Shown here piece after piece: positions 53,169 to 62,617 of a DNA stretch of 64,000 bases (the first letter of the stretch is position 1; every line of letters begins with the position of its first letter). Under the pieces are notes generated by a model. The model made no database searches. It had not been told where the DNA came from and saw nothing but the letters and a program-made list of their open reading frames with translations. Source of the DNA: Microbacterium sp. AB (GTDB taxonomy: Bacteria; Actinomycetota; Actinomycetes; Actinomycetales; Microbacteriaceae); the NCBI RefSeq assembly GCF_032878875.1, contig NZ_CP118157.1:1550001-1614000 (forward strand), read 5' to 3'. The position numbers were made by a program, and so were the translations under genes.

Positions 53169-54740
53169 ATGCCCGAACGCCCCGTGCTGCCCCTGTGGGC
53201 GGCGGTGATCGCCGCGGCCGCAGGCGGGTTCGCACTCGACATGTCGTTCCCGTCGCTCGGGGTGTGGCCCCTCGCCTTCGTCGCGGTCGTCCTCTCCCTG
53301 CTGAGCCTCGTCGGGCGGCGGATCGGAGGCGCCGTGCTCGTCGGCGTCGTGTTCGGCGCGGCGTTCTACTTCCCGCACGTGTCGTGGGCGGCTCGGTTCC
53401 TCGGCGACACCGCGTTCAACTGGGCGCCGTGGGCGGCGCTCGCGACGGTGGAGGCCGTCCTGTCGGGCGTCGCGGCGATCCCGCTCGCGCTCGCGTACCG
53501 CTGGATCCCCCGCGTGCGCGACACGCCCGCGGTCCGCGTCGTCGTGCTGCCGCTCGTGGTCGCCGGCGTCTGGACGCTCCGGGAGGACGTCCTGGGGTCG
53601 TGGCCGTACGGCGGGTTCGCGTGGGGGCGGATCGGGATGACCCAGTCGGAGAGCCCGCTCGCGACGCTCTCCTCGTGGGTCGGCGTCGGCGGCCTGACGT
53701 TCCTCGTGATCCTCCTGTGCGCCATGACGATCGAGGCCGTGCGCCTCGGGGTGCGCGCCGACGCGCCGGCGAGACGCCGCCGGGCGCTCGCCGCCGGTCC
53801 GGCGGCCCTGCTGGTGCTCCTGCTCGTCACGCCGCAGTTCCCGACGACGGACGCCGGCACGATCACGGTCGGCGCGGTCCAGGGCAACGGGCCGGCGGCG
53901 TACATGGACGCGCGTGACCCGTACGACGTGCTGAACTCGCAGATCGCGGCCACGGAGCCGTTGCGGGAGTCCGAGACGGACCTCGACGTCGTGCTCTGGC
54001 CCGAGGGAGGCGTCGACAGCGATCCGCTCTACAACGAGACGACGGCGCTCTCTCTCGACGCGGTGGTCCGCGCCTTCGACGCGCCCTTGCTCATGAACGC
54101 CGCCTCGGCCCGCGGGGGAGACCCCACCTCGGGGGACGACCCGATCTACAACACCTCCATGCTCTGGACGGAGGACGGGGCCGTGCAGCTCCATTCCAAG
54201 CGCAATCCCGTGCCCTTCGGCGAGTACGTGCCGGACCGGCCGTTCTTCGAGGCCCTCGCGCCCGGCCTCATCGGCCTCATCCAGCGGGAGTACACGCCGG
54301 GGACGGACTCTCCCGTCTTCGACGTGGGCGGAGTCGGCGTGGGCCTCGCGATCTGCTTCGACGTCATCGACGACGACCTCATCCGCGAGGGCGTGGACGG
54401 CGGCGCCCAGGTCTTCATGTTCCAGACGAACAACGCCGACTTCCGCGGCACCGACGAGAACCTCCAGCAGCTCGCGTTCGCGCGGATGAGGGCCATCGAG
54501 ACGGGCCGGAGCGTCGTGAACCTGTCGACGACGGGGACGAGCCAGATCATCGCGCCCGATGGCACGACGACCGAGCAGCTGCCGATCGACGAGGCCGGCG
54601 CGATCGTCGCGGACGTCGAGCTCCGGGACGGGACGACGGCCGGAGTGGTCGTCGGCCCGTGGATCACGGCGGCGATGCCGCTGAGCCTCCTCGCGCTCGC
54701 GGGAGCGGGGGTCCTGGCCCGTCGTCGCCGACGTGCCTAG
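53169..54740 (+). CDS. lnt: Apolipoprotein N-acyltransferase
   Basis: The 523-residue enzyme adds the third acyl chain to lipoproteins at the outer face of the membrane. The N-terminal 210 residues hold about six to seven membrane helices (LWAAVIAAAAGGFALDMSF first) and GSWPYGGFAWGRIGM. The nitrilase-like domain has Glu in DVVLWPEGGVDSD, Lys in LHSKRNPVPFGEYVPDRPFF and Cys in GVGLAICFDVIDDD, the complete triad. A last membrane segment follows. TAGGCT at 53156-53161 is 7 nt before the ATG. Lipoproteins such as the FKBP protein nearby are its likely clients. Confidence 0.93.
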   Translation: MPERPVLPLWAAVIAAAAGGFALDMSFPSLGVWPLAFVAVVLSLLSLVGRRIGGAVLVGVVFGAAFYFPHVSWAARFLGDTAFNWAPWAALATVEAVLSGVAAIPLALAYRWIPRVRDTPAVRVVVLPLVVAGVWTLREDVLGSWPYGGFAWGRIGMTQSESPLATLSSWVGVGGLTFLVILLCAMTIEAVRLGVRADAPARRRRALAAGPAALLVLLLVTPQFPTTDAGTITVGAVQGNGPAAYMDARDPYDVLNSQIAATEPLRESETDLDVVLWPEGGVDSDPLYNETTALSLDAVVRAFDAPLLMNAASARGGDPTSGDDPIYNTSMLWTEDGAVQLHSKRNPVPFGEYVPDRPFFEALAPGLIGLIQREYTPGTDSPVFDVGGVGVGLAICFDVIDDDLIREGVDGGAQVFMFQTNNADFRGTDENLQQLAFARMRAIETGRSVVNLSTTGTSQIIAPDGTTTEQLPIDEAGAIVADVELRDGTTAGVVVGPWITAAMPLSLLALAGAGVLARRRRRA

Positions 54741-54750
54741 GATCGTTGCC

Positions 54751-54978
54751 ATGAGCTTCGACGTCGACCCCGAGAAGAAGTACTGGTACAACCTCAAGAG
54801 CGGGGAGGTGGAGTTCGGCCTCGTCTCACCGTCGTCCGAGCGCGCAGGCCCCTTCGACACCGCCGAGGAGGCGGCGAAGGCGCCGGAGGTGCTGAAGGCG
54901 CGAACGCGCGCCTGGGAGGACGAGGAGGCGCGCGACGGCGACTGGCCGCAGACGCGACAGACCCCCTCGGACCAGTAG
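54751..54978 (+). CDS. Small conserved actinobacterial protein (SPOR-like annotation)
   Basis: The 75-residue protein begins SFDVDPEKKYWYNLKSGEVE and continues with GPFDTAEEAAKAPEVLKART, a pattern found in small conserved actinobacterial proteins often labelled SPOR-domain proteins. The acidic, tryptophan-containing tail has no membrane segment. The function is unknown. TAGGAT at 54738-54743 lies 7 nt before the ATG (leaderless). It lies between lnt and glnA2. Confidence 0.8.
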   Translation: MSFDVDPEKKYWYNLKSGEVEFGLVSPSSERAGPFDTAEEAAKAPEVLKARTRAWEDEEARDGDWPQTRQTPSDQ

Positions 54979-55026
54979 TCTGAGAGGAGCATGCCGCCCC
55001 GGCGGCGACGCCTCAGAGAGGATCCG

Positions 55027-56364
55027 ATGGACAAGCAGAGGGACTTCGTGCTCCGCACGATCGAGGAGCGCGGCGTCAAGTTCGTGCGCCTGTGGTTCAC
55101 CGACGTGCTCGGCACGCTCAAGTCGGTCGCCATCGCGCCGGCGGAGGTCGAGGGCGCGTTCAGCGAGGGGATCGGCTTCGACGGCTCGGCCATCGAGGGT
55201 CTGACCCGCTCGTACGAGTCGGACCTGCTCGCGTTCCCCGATCCCTCGACGTTCCAGATCCTTCCGTGGCGGGGCGAGATCGACCCGACGGCGCGCATGT
55301 TCTGCGACATCACGACGCCCGACGGCGAGCCGGCGTCCGCGGAGCCGCGCAACGTGCTCAAGCGCACGCTCGCGAAGGCCGCCGACGCGGGTTTCACCTT
55401 CTACACGCATCCCGAGATCGAGTTCTACCTGCTCAAGTCGAGCGGCTTCGGCGCCGAGGGCCCCGAGCCCGTGGACCGTGCGGGGTACTTCGACAACGTC
55501 CCCGGCGGCACGGCCCACGACTTCCGCCGTCGCGCCGTGCGGATGCTCGAGGACCTCGGGATCTCGGTCGAGTACAGCCATCACGAGGTCGGGCCCGGCC
55601 AGAACGAGATCGATCTGCGCTACGCCGACGCCCTGACGATGGCGGACAACATCATGACGTTCCGCACGGTGGTGAAGGAGGTCGCGATCGAGCAGGGCGT
55701 CCACGCGACCTTCATGCCCAAGCCCCTCTCCGGCGAGCCGGGAAGCGGCATGCACACGCACCTCTCGCTCTTCGAGGGCGACGTGAACGCCTTCTTCCAG
55801 GAGGGCGCTCAGTACCAGCTCTCCCACATCGGACGTCAGTTCATCGCGGGTCTCATGCGCCATGCGGGCGAGATCGCGCTCGTGACGAACCAGTTCGTCA
55901 ACTCGTACAAGCGCCTGTGGGGCGGTGACGAGGCTCCGAGCTACGTGACCTGGGGGCACAACAACCGCTCCGCGCTGATCCGCGTGCCCCTGTACAAGCC
56001 CGGCAAGGGCGGCTCGGCACGTGTCGAGTACCGCGCCATCGACTCGGCGGCCAACCCCTACCTCGCCTATGCGCTCATCCTCGCCGCGGGGCTGAAGGGC
56101 ATCGAGGAGGAGTACGAGCTCGCGACCGAGGCCGAGGAGAACGTCGGCGCGCTCTCGAGCGCCGAGCGCCGCGCCCTGGGCTACCAGCCCCTGCCGTCGA
56201 GCCTCTACGACGCCATCAAGCAGATGGAGGACAGCGAGCTCGTCGCCGAGACCCTCGGCGAGCAGGTCTTCAGCTACGTGCTGGCGAACAAGCGCCGGGA
56301 GTACGAGGCGTACCGCTCGCACGTCACGCAGTACGAGCTGAAGTCGACGCTCGACGTCATCTGA
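55027..56364 (+). CDS. glnA2: Type I glutamine synthetase GlnA2
   Basis: The 445-residue enzyme ligates ammonia to glutamate with ATP. It has the N-terminal KFVRLWFTDVLGTLKSVAI, EGIGFDGSAIEGL (the flexible Asp loop), HPEIEFYLLK (metal Glu), EVGPGQNEIDLRY, KPLSGEPGSGMHTHLSLF and NNRSALIRVP. It lacks the NLY(x)LP adenylylation segment near the C-terminus, so it should escape GlnE control, unlike the second copy at 60617-62041. GAGAGG precedes ATG 55027; an ATG at 54991 would add 12 residues. The order glnA2-glnE matches M. tuberculosis Rv2222c-Rv2221c. Confidence 0.92.
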   Translation: MDKQRDFVLRTIEERGVKFVRLWFTDVLGTLKSVAIAPAEVEGAFSEGIGFDGSAIEGLTRSYESDLLAFPDPSTFQILPWRGEIDPTARMFCDITTPDGEPASAEPRNVLKRTLAKAADAGFTFYTHPEIEFYLLKSSGFGAEGPEPVDRAGYFDNVPGGTAHDFRRRAVRMLEDLGISVEYSHHEVGPGQNEIDLRYADALTMADNIMTFRTVVKEVAIEQGVHATFMPKPLSGEPGSGMHTHLSLFEGDVNAFFQEGAQYQLSHIGRQFIAGLMRHAGEIALVTNQFVNSYKRLWGGDEAPSYVTWGHNNRSALIRVPLYKPGKGGSARVEYRAIDSAANPYLAYALILAAGLKGIEEEYELATEAEENVGALSSAERRALGYQPLPSSLYDAIKQMEDSELVAETLGEQVFSYVLANKRREYEAYRSHVTQYELKSTLDVI

Positions 56365-56380
56365 TCGCGGCGACGGGGTC

Positions 56381-59377
56381 ATGACGAGGGAGAGCCGTGC
56401 CTCTGGTCTGACAGAGCTCGCCCGATTCGGCTTCGGCGCGCTCCAGCGCGCGGACGAGCAGCTCTCGGAGCTCGCGGGCCTCGTCGGACTGGAGCGCGAC
56501 GAGGCGCTGCGCGGAGCGGAGCGGGCAGCCGATCCCGACGAGGCGCTCGACGGGCTCGTCAAGGTCGCCCGGCGCGACGCGGACATCGTCGGCGCCGTGC
56601 TGCGCGATGCGCACGGTCGCACGGTCGCGTGGCGGCTGCTCGGGGCCTCGCGCGGCTTCGCCGGCTTCTATCTGCGCCGCCCGGCGTCCTTCGGCGAGCT
56701 CGCCCGCATCGGATGGCGGCTTCCGGACGGCGACGGCATGAGGAGGGCCCTGCTCGCGGCCGTGGGCGCGCAGGAGGGCTTCGCCGCGACGGCCGATGAG
56801 TCGGCCTGGGTCGCCCTGCGCGTCGCCTATCGCGAGCAGCTCGCCCGGATCGCCGCCTTCGACCTGCTGGCGCCCGACGCCGTCGAGGCCGTGAAGCCGG
56901 TCTCCGAGGCGCTCGCGGACGCCGCGGGCGCCGCGCTGGAGGCATCGCTCGCGGTCGCGCGGTCGCGCGTGTCGACGGGCGCCGCCGGCGCCGGCGCGTT
57001 CCCGCGCGACGAGGTCGAGCGGACCCGGCTGGCGATCATCGGCATGGGAAAGGCGGGAGCCCGCGAGCTCAACTATGTCTCGGACGTGGACGTGATATTC
57101 GTCGGCGGAGCGGCCGAGGGAGCGGAGCTGACGGAGTCCCGCGCCCTCGACATCGCGCACCGGCTCGCGGTGCAGACCATGCACGGCATCTGCGAGATGG
57201 AGGTCGAGCCCCCGCTGTGGGAGGTCGACCCGAACCTGCGTCCCGAGGGCAAGCAGGGCGCGCTCGTCCGCAGCCTCGGATCCCACCTGGCGTACTACGA
57301 CCGGTGGGCGCACACGTGGGAGTTCCAGGCCCTGCTCAAGGCGCGTCCGCTCGCGGGAGATCGGGAGCTCGGCGAGGCCTACGTCGCCGGCACGCAGCCC
57401 CTGGTCTGGGAGAGCGCGGGCCGCGAGGGCTTCGTCGACAGCGTGCAGCGGATGCGCGAGCGCGTCACCGACAACATCCCCGCCGCCGACGTCCCCTATC
57501 AGCTCAAGCTCGGGCCGGGCGGCATCCGCGACGTGGAGTTCACGGTCCAGCTCATCCAGCTCGTGCACGGCGTCTCCGACGCCTCCATCCGGCGCCGAGG
57601 GACGCTCGACGCGATCGATGCGCTGGTCGCCGAGGGATACGTGGGCCGCCGGGACGGTGCCACCTTCGCGCGCGACTACCGGGTTCTGCGCCTTCTCGAG
57701 CACCGCCTGCAGCTGGAGGGCCTCTCGCGCACGCACCTCATGCCGCGCAGCGAGGAAGGCCTGCGGGCGCTGGCCCGATCGAGCGGCCTCGCCGACACGG
57801 CCGCCCGCGTGCAGGGGCTGTGGGAGGAGATCAAGCGCGAGGTGCGCGAGATCCACGTGCGGCTGTTCTACCGCCCGCTGCTCACGGCGGTCGCCGCGCT
57901 TCCGGAGGAGGAGCGCAGCCTCACGACCGACGAGGCGCACGCCCGGCTCGCGGCGATCGGGTTCCACGACCCGAACGGCGCGCTCCGGCACATCCGGGCC
58001 CTGACGTCGGGACTCAGCCGCAAGGCATCGATCCAGCGTCATCTCATGCCGGTCATGCTGCTGTGGTTCGCCGACGGCGTGGATCCGGACCGCGGGCTGC
58101 TCTCGTACCGGCGCATCAGCGAGCGCCTCGGCGACACCCCCTGGTTCCTGCGCATGCTGCGCGACTCGTCGGGTGCCGCCGAGGGGCTCACGAAGATGCT
58201 GTCCGGTTCGCGGTACATCGGCGACCTCATGGAGTGGATCCCCGAGTCCGTGGCCTGGCTCGGAGCGCCGGAGCAGCTGCGCCCGCGCTCCGGCACGGTC
58301 CTGAGGGCGGAGGCGCGCGCCATCCAGGACCGTCATGCCGGTCTCGAGGACGCGATGGCGGCCGTGCGGGCGCTCCGCCGCCGTGAGATGCTCCGCACGG
58401 CGATGGGCGCGGTGCTGGGGGCGATCACGATCGAGGAGCTGAGCCTCGCGCTGACGACCATCGCCGAGGTGACCATCCAGGCGACGCTGCGCGCCGTGCG
58501 CCGCGAGATCGTGCCGCCCGACGACGCGTCGCTCGAGTTCGCCGTCATCGGCATGGGACGCTTCGGCGGGGCCGAGCTCGGATTCGGGTCGGATGCCGAC
58601 GTGCTGTACGTGTACCGGGCGCAGGGGGTCGACCCCACGCGCGCGAACGAGCTCGCGACGCGGATCGTCTCGGAGGTGCGGCGCGTGTCGGAGGACCTCC
58701 GCCTCCCGCTCGACCTCGATGCCGACCTGCGTCCCGAGGGGCGCAGCGGTCCGATCGTGCGGTCGCTCGACGCCTATGCGGAGTACTACCGCCGCTGGTC
58801 CGTGTCATGGGAGGCGCAGGCGCTGCTGCGCGCGCGAGGGATCGCCGGATCGGCCGACCTCGTCGACGACTTCACCGCGCTGGCCGACGAGATCCGCTAC
58901 CCGGCGCAGATCGACGTCTCGGCGCTCCGCGAGATCAAGCGCATCAAGGCGCGCGTCGAGAAGGAGCGGATGCCGCGGCAGGTCGATCCCACACTGCACC
59001 TGAAGCTGGGGCCGGGGGGCCTGAGCGACGTGGAGTGGCTCGTGCAGCTGCTGCAGCTGCAGCATGCGCACGCGGTGCCGGGGCTGCGGACGACGTCGAC
59101 GCTGGGCGCGCTGAGCGCGGCGTCGGCCGCCGGGCTCGTCCCGGAGGTCGCCGCGCGACGCCTGGCGGAGGCGTGGCGGCTCGCCGCGCGTCTGAGATCG
59201 GCGAACACGCTGTACTCGGGCGACACGAGCGACGTCCTGCCCGTCGACCGGCGGGCGCTCGACGGCCTCGGGCGGATGCTGGAGTACCCCCCGCATTCGG
59301 CCACGCGGGTCCAGGAGGACTGGCTGCGCGCGTCGCGGCGGGCGCGCCGGGACTTCGAGAAGCTGTTCTACGGCTAG
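56381..59377 (+). CDS. glnE: Bifunctional glutamine synthetase adenylyltransferase/deadenylase
   Basis: The 998-residue protein adds AMP to, and removes it from, a tyrosine of glutamine synthetase. Two nucleotidyltransferase domains are seen: one with GMGKAGARELNYVSDVDVIF (about residue 222) for deadenylation and one with GMGRFGGAELGFGSDADVLY (about residue 725) for adenylylation, each with the Asp-x-Asp pair. Each is followed by a helical PII-binding-like region containing KLGPGGIRDVEFTVQLIQL and KLGPGGLSDVEWLVQLLQL. It lies 16 nt after glnA2; its probable target is the GlnA encoded at 60617-62041. Confidence 0.95.
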   Translation: MTRESRASGLTELARFGFGALQRADEQLSELAGLVGLERDEALRGAERAADPDEALDGLVKVARRDADIVGAVLRDAHGRTVAWRLLGASRGFAGFYLRRPASFGELARIGWRLPDGDGMRRALLAAVGAQEGFAATADESAWVALRVAYREQLARIAAFDLLAPDAVEAVKPVSEALADAAGAALEASLAVARSRVSTGAAGAGAFPRDEVERTRLAIIGMGKAGARELNYVSDVDVIFVGGAAEGAELTESRALDIAHRLAVQTMHGICEMEVEPPLWEVDPNLRPEGKQGALVRSLGSHLAYYDRWAHTWEFQALLKARPLAGDRELGEAYVAGTQPLVWESAGREGFVDSVQRMRERVTDNIPAADVPYQLKLGPGGIRDVEFTVQLIQLVHGVSDASIRRRGTLDAIDALVAEGYVGRRDGATFARDYRVLRLLEHRLQLEGLSRTHLMPRSEEGLRALARSSGLADTAARVQGLWEEIKREVREIHVRLFYRPLLTAVAALPEEERSLTTDEAHARLAAIGFHDPNGALRHIRALTSGLSRKASIQRHLMPVMLLWFADGVDPDRGLLSYRRISERLGDTPWFLRMLRDSSGAAEGLTKMLSGSRYIGDLMEWIPESVAWLGAPEQLRPRSGTVLRAEARAIQDRHAGLEDAMAAVRALRRREMLRTAMGAVLGAITIEELSLALTTIAEVTIQATLRAVRREIVPPDDASLEFAVIGMGRFGGAELGFGSDADVLYVYRAQGVDPTRANELATRIVSEVRRVSEDLRLPLDLDADLRPEGRSGPIVRSLDAYAEYYRRWSVSWEAQALLRARGIAGSADLVDDFTALADEIRYPAQIDVSALREIKRIKARVEKERMPRQVDPTLHLKLGPGGLSDVEWLVQLLQLQHAHAVPGLRTTSTLGALSAASAAGLVPEVAARRLAEAWRLAARLRSANTLYSGDTSDVLPVDRRALDGLGRMLEYPPHSATRVQEDWLRASRRARRDFEKLFYG

Positions 59378-59384
59378 CCGTGGC

Positions 59385-60128
59385 TCAGGCGTGCGCGACC
59401 CGATGCCAGAGCGCGGCGTACGCGCGAGCGGCCCCGGAGCGCGGCGCGAACGCCCCGATCGCGGCGTGACGCTCGCCCATCCGCTCGGCGAGGACCGAGA
59501 ACGGGACGACGATGTCGGTGATCTCGGGCACGCGCGAGGGGAGCTCGGCGACGGCCTCCCGGTGGCTCTTCTTGCGGCGGTCGACCATGGTGAGGAAGGC
59601 GACGAGGGAGGCGCCGCCGCCCTGATCCGCGATGAGCGCTCTGACCTGGTCGAAGGACCGCAGCGAGATGAGCGACGGCGACAGGGGAGCGACGACGACG
59701 TCGGCCGCGTCGATGGCGTTCTCGGCGACGAGGGACGCGCCGGGCGGGCAGTCCAGGACGATCACGTCGTAGTCGCCTCGCAGCGGCTTCAGAGCTCGGG
59801 CGAGGCGCGTGGAGGACCTCTTCGCGCCGTCGAGCACGATGTCGAGCCCCCGGTAGGTGGCGTCGGCGGGGACGACGTCGACGCCGTCGATCGAGGACTC
59901 CCTCACGGCCTTCGCGATCGAGCGATCGCCCGAGAGAACGGCGCTCGCGCCGCCTCGCAGCTTCTGGCGCACGGACAGCAGCCATGTCGCCGCGGCCTGC
60001 GGGTCGAGGTCCCACAGCAGCACGCGGCTGCCGTCGGCGGCCGCCTGCCAGGCGAGGTTCACCGCCGTGGTGGTCTTTCCGACGCCGCCCTTCGTGCTGA
60101 AGACGGCGATCACGCGCGAGATGCTCAC
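59385..60128 (-). CDS. ParA/MinD-like ATPase
   Basis: The 247-residue deviant Walker ATPase has VFSTKGGVGKTTTAVNLA (Walker A with the signature lysine), LLWDLDPQAAATW (motif A') and VIVLDCPPGASL (Walker B). It resembles orphan ParA-like proteins that position cargo on the nucleoid; no parB or parS is adjacent. GTG 60128 has AAGGA 7 nt upstream. It lies between glnE and glnA, an insertion relative to the mycobacterial order, so it may be a lineage-specific addition. It is convergent with glnE (7-nt gap). Confidence 0.88.
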   Translation of the reverse strand: MSISRVIAVFSTKGGVGKTTTAVNLAWQAAADGSRVLLWDLDPQAAATWLLSVRQKLRGGASAVLSGDRSIAKAVRESSIDGVDVVPADATYRGLDIVLDGAKRSSTRLARALKPLRGDYDVIVLDCPPGASLVAENAIDAADVVVAPLSPSLISLRSFDQVRALIADQGGGASLVAFLTMVDRRKKSHREAVAELPSRVPEITDIVVPFSVLAERMGERHAAIGAFAPRSGAARAYAALWHRVAHA

Positions 60129-60189
60129 GGGCTCATCCTTCCACGAGAGGCGACATGCCCGGAGGGGATCTTCCGGGGCCTGTCCGCGT

Positions 60190-60354
60190 ATGACGGAGGA
60201 TGACGGACGCGCGCTGTCGCCGCCAGCGCACATGCTCCATCTCTGTCGGGTCGACGCCCTCGACCTGAACCCCTACACCGTGACGAGCGTCGCCGACGAG
60301 AACGGAGCGGTGCAGGACGACGAGCCGCTGGACCATCTTCCGCCACGGCGGTAG
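60190..60354 (+). CDS. Possible small ORF of unknown function
   Basis: A 54-codon frame reads MTEDDGRALSPPAH and then DLNPYTVTSVADENGAVQDD before a basic end. The composition is protein-like but I recognise no family, and the Shine-Dalgarno is unclear. The surrounding region 60129-60554 (426 nt) holds no other gene that I can support; it lies between the divergent start of the parA-like gene and the glnA terminator. Confidence 0.22.
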   Translation: MTEDDGRALSPPAHMLHLCRVDALDLNPYTVTSVADENGAVQDDEPLDHLPPRR

Positions 60355-60554
60355 CCGACAGCCTCCGAGGGGCCAGATCGCGACGTGGGTTGACGTGGCG
60401 GGGGAAGCCTCCTGCGCTGACGAGACGGAGCCAGCGCCGTTATGCGGGGCAACGCGTGCGCAGCGCAGGCGCTTGAGCTCGCGCCCGTCGTATCGGCTGT
60501 CTACGCCGACTTGTCGGACACCCGTATCGGGCTAGACGGACAGCTGAGGTACAG

Positions 60555-60600
60555 CAAACGGCCCAGCTCCCTCGATTTCTCGCGGGAGCTGGGCCGTTTG
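60555..60600 (-). terminator. Intrinsic terminator of glnA
   Basis: A 17-bp perfect stem (60555-60571 with 60584-60600, CAAACGGCCC against GGGCCGTTTG) around a 12-nt loop lies 17 nt after the glnA stop, followed by GCTGT on the transcribed strand. Confidence 0.85.
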
Positions 60601-60616
60601 AGAGCCTGGCGAGAGC

Positions 60617-62041
60617 TCAGACGCCGAAGTAGAGCTCGTACTCGAAGGGGTGAGGACGCTGCGCGAGCGGCTTGATCTCGTTCTCCTCCTTGTACTCGAT
60701 CCAGGTGTCGATGAGCTCCTGCGTGAACACGCCGCCCTCGAGGAGGAACTGGTGGTCGGCGCGGAGCGCGTCGAGCGAGTCCTGCAGCGAGTTCGGAACC
60801 TGCGGGATGTTCTTGGCCTCTTCGGCGGGGAGCTCGTAGAGGTCCTTGTCGACGGGCTCGTGCGGCTCGATGCGGTTCTTGATGCCGTCGAGACCCGCCA
60901 TGAGCTGCGCCGCGAACGCGAGGTAGGGGTTGCCCGAGGCGTCCGGCGCGCGGAACTCGATGCGCTTGGCCTTCGGGTTCGAGCCCGTGATCGGGATGCG
61001 GATGGCCGCCGAGCGGTTGCCGGCCGAGTAGACGAGGTTGACGGGGGCCTCGAAGCCCTTCACCAGACGGTGGTAGCTGTTGAGCGTCGGGTTGGTGAAC
61101 GCGAGCACCGCGGGGGCATGGGCGAGGATGCCGCCGATGTACCAGCGTGCGATGTCGCTGAGCCCGCCGTAGCCGGTCTCGTCGTAGAAGAGCGGCTTGC
61201 CGTCCGACCACAGCGACTGGTGCGTGTGCATGCCGGACCCGTTGTCGCCGAAGAGCGGCTTCGGCATGAACGTCGCCGTCTTGCCCCATTCCTCGGCCGT
61301 GTTCTTGACGATGTACTTGAACTTGAGGATGTCGTCAGCCGCGTGGACGAGCGTGTCGAAGCGGTAGTTGATCTCCTGCTGGCCGCCCGTGCCGACCTCG
61401 TGGTGGGCGCGCTCGAGCTCGAGGCCCGCCTCGATGAGGTTGAGGCTGATGTTGTCACGCAGGTCGGCCGTCTTGTCGACCGGGGTGACGGGGAAGTAGC
61501 CGCCCTTGTACGCGGTCTTGTTGGCGAGGTTGCCACCCTCTTCGGCGCGACCGGTGTTCCAGGCGCCCTCCTCGGAGTCGACGGAGTAGAAGCTGGAGTT
61601 CTGCTTCACCTCGTAGCGCACGTCGTCGAAGATGTAGAACTCGGCCTCGGGAGCGAAGAACGCGGTGTCGGCGATGCCGGTCGACGCGAGGTACTTCTCC
61701 GCCTTCTTGGCGACCTGGCGCGGGTCCTTCGAGTAGATCTCGCCGTTGCGGGGGTTGTAGATGTCGAAGATGACGACGAGCGTCTTCGCCTCGCGGAACG
61801 GGTCGACGTACGCCGTCGACACGTCGGGGATGAGCTGCATGTCGGACTCGTGGATGTTCGCGAACCCGCGGATCGAGGAGCCGTCGAAGAGCTGTCCGAC
61901 GGTGAAGAACTCCTCATCCACCGTGGAGGCCGGGATGTTGAAGTGCTGCTGCACACCGGGGAGGTCGGTGAAGCGGATGTCGAGGAACTTGACGTCCTCG
62001 TCCTTGATGAATTTCAGCACCTCGGAGGAATCTTTGAACAT
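60617..62041 (-). CDS. glnA: Type I-beta glutamine synthetase
   Basis: This 474-residue enzyme is the main glutamine synthetase. It carries [92 protein letters not shown] and [12 protein letters not shown]. The adenylylation site is present as Tyr402 in [11 protein letters not shown], so it is the probable substrate of GlnE. Codon use is more biased than in neighbours, as expected for a highly expressed gene. It has a strong terminator and an upstream four-half-site GlnR box. The synteny with glnE and DUF4191 genes matches glnA1 of M. tuberculosis. Confidence 0.96.
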   Translation of the reverse strand: MFKDSSEVLKFIKDEDVKFLDIRFTDLPGVQQHFNIPASTVDEEFFTVGQLFDGSSIRGFANIHESDMQLIPDVSTAYVDPFREAKTLVVIFDIYNPRNGEIYSKDPRQVAKKAEKYLASTGIADTAFFAPEAEFYIFDDVRYEVKQNSSFYSVDSEEGAWNTGRAEEGGNLANKTAYKGGYFPVTPVDKTADLRDNISLNLIEAGLELERAHHEVGTGGQQEINYRFDTLVHAADDILKFKYIVKNTAEEWGKTATFMPKPLFGDNGSGMHTHQSLWSDGKPLFYDETGYGGLSDIARWYIGGILAHAPAVLAFTNPTLNSYHRLVKGFEAPVNLVYSAGNRSAAIRIPITGSNPKAKRIEFRAPDASGNPYLAFAAQLMAGLDGIKNRIEPHEPVDKDLYELPAEEAKNIPQVPNSLQDSLDALRADHQFLLEGGVFTQELIDTWIEYKEENEIKPLAQRPHPFEYELYFGV

Positions 62042-62098
62042 TGAGGCTCCAGTTGTGGGATCTCGGGTGGGGCAATCCGGGGAACGGACGTCGCCGCA

Positions 62099-62152
62099 AA
62101 CCTACGGTCTCGGCGTTGCCCGGGGGTGTCCCTCATGTTTCGGGAATGTTAC
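62099..62152 (-). promoter_or_regulatory. GlnR box and -10 element of glnA
   Basis: On the minus strand four half-sites occur in exact 11-bp register from 62152 to 62115: GTAAC-N6-GAAAC-N6-GACAC-N6-GCAAC. This fits the actinobacterial GlnR pattern gTnAC-n6-GaAAC repeated, with the first pair perfect. A TAGGTT -10 lies at 62104-62099, 10 bp beyond the box, so GlnR would bind over the -35 region. The transcript would have a leader of about 50 nt. Confidence 0.72.
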
Positions 62153-62179
62153 GTGGCCCCTCTACTCTAGGCTCGTCGG

Positions 62180-62614
62180 GTGACTTCCCCCTCATCTGCA
62201 GCCGACCATCCGGGCGCTTCGCTGGGTCGTCCGGAGTCGGGGCCCGGCAGCATCGCCCGACCGGGCAGGCGCGTCGCCGGCCTCCTGATCGACTACGCCG
62301 CGGCGACGCTCATCGCGACGGCCTTCTTCGGGTACGACCAGTTCGCGCTCCCCGCCGAGGCGGGGTTCAGCCTGTTCGCGCCCCTGATCGTCTTCGCCGT
62401 CCTGCAGATCGTGTTCATCCCGACGATCGGCGGCAGCCCGGGGCATCGTCTCGTCGGCATGCGGCTCCTCCGCGCCGACGGAGCCTGGACGGGGCTCTGG
62501 CGCCCCGTCGTGCGCACGCTGCTGCTCGTGGTCGTCATCCCCGCCGTCGTGTGGGACGCCGACCACCGCGGCCTGCACGACAAGGTCGCAGGAACCGTCC
62601 TGGTGCGGGCCTGA
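62180..62614 (+). CDS. RDD family membrane protein
   Basis: The 144-residue protein has the RDD motif start PGRRVAGLLIDYAAATLIA (first helix), a second and third hydrophobic segment (SLFAPLIVFAVLQIVFIP, and the final LLLVVVIPAVVW), and the conserved end RGLHDKVAGTVLVRA. RDD proteins are small membrane proteins of mostly unknown role. GTG 62180 is 6 nt after TAGGCT (leaderless). It is divergent from glnA as Rv2219A is in M. tuberculosis, and convergent with the DUF4191 gene. Confidence 0.88.
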   Translation: MTSPSSAADHPGASLGRPESGPGSIARPGRRVAGLLIDYAAATLIATAFFGYDQFALPAEAGFSLFAPLIVFAVLQIVFIPTIGGSPGHRLVGMRLLRADGAWTGLWRPVVRTLLLVVVIPAVVWDADHRGLHDKVAGTVLVRA

Positions 62615-62617
62615 CGA

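Noticed and set aside
54991..55026. 12-residue N-terminal extension of GlnA2 (MPPRRRRLREDP)
   Set aside because: The sequence is arginine-rich and not family-like; ATG 55027 has GAGAGG upstream and begins the conserved part.
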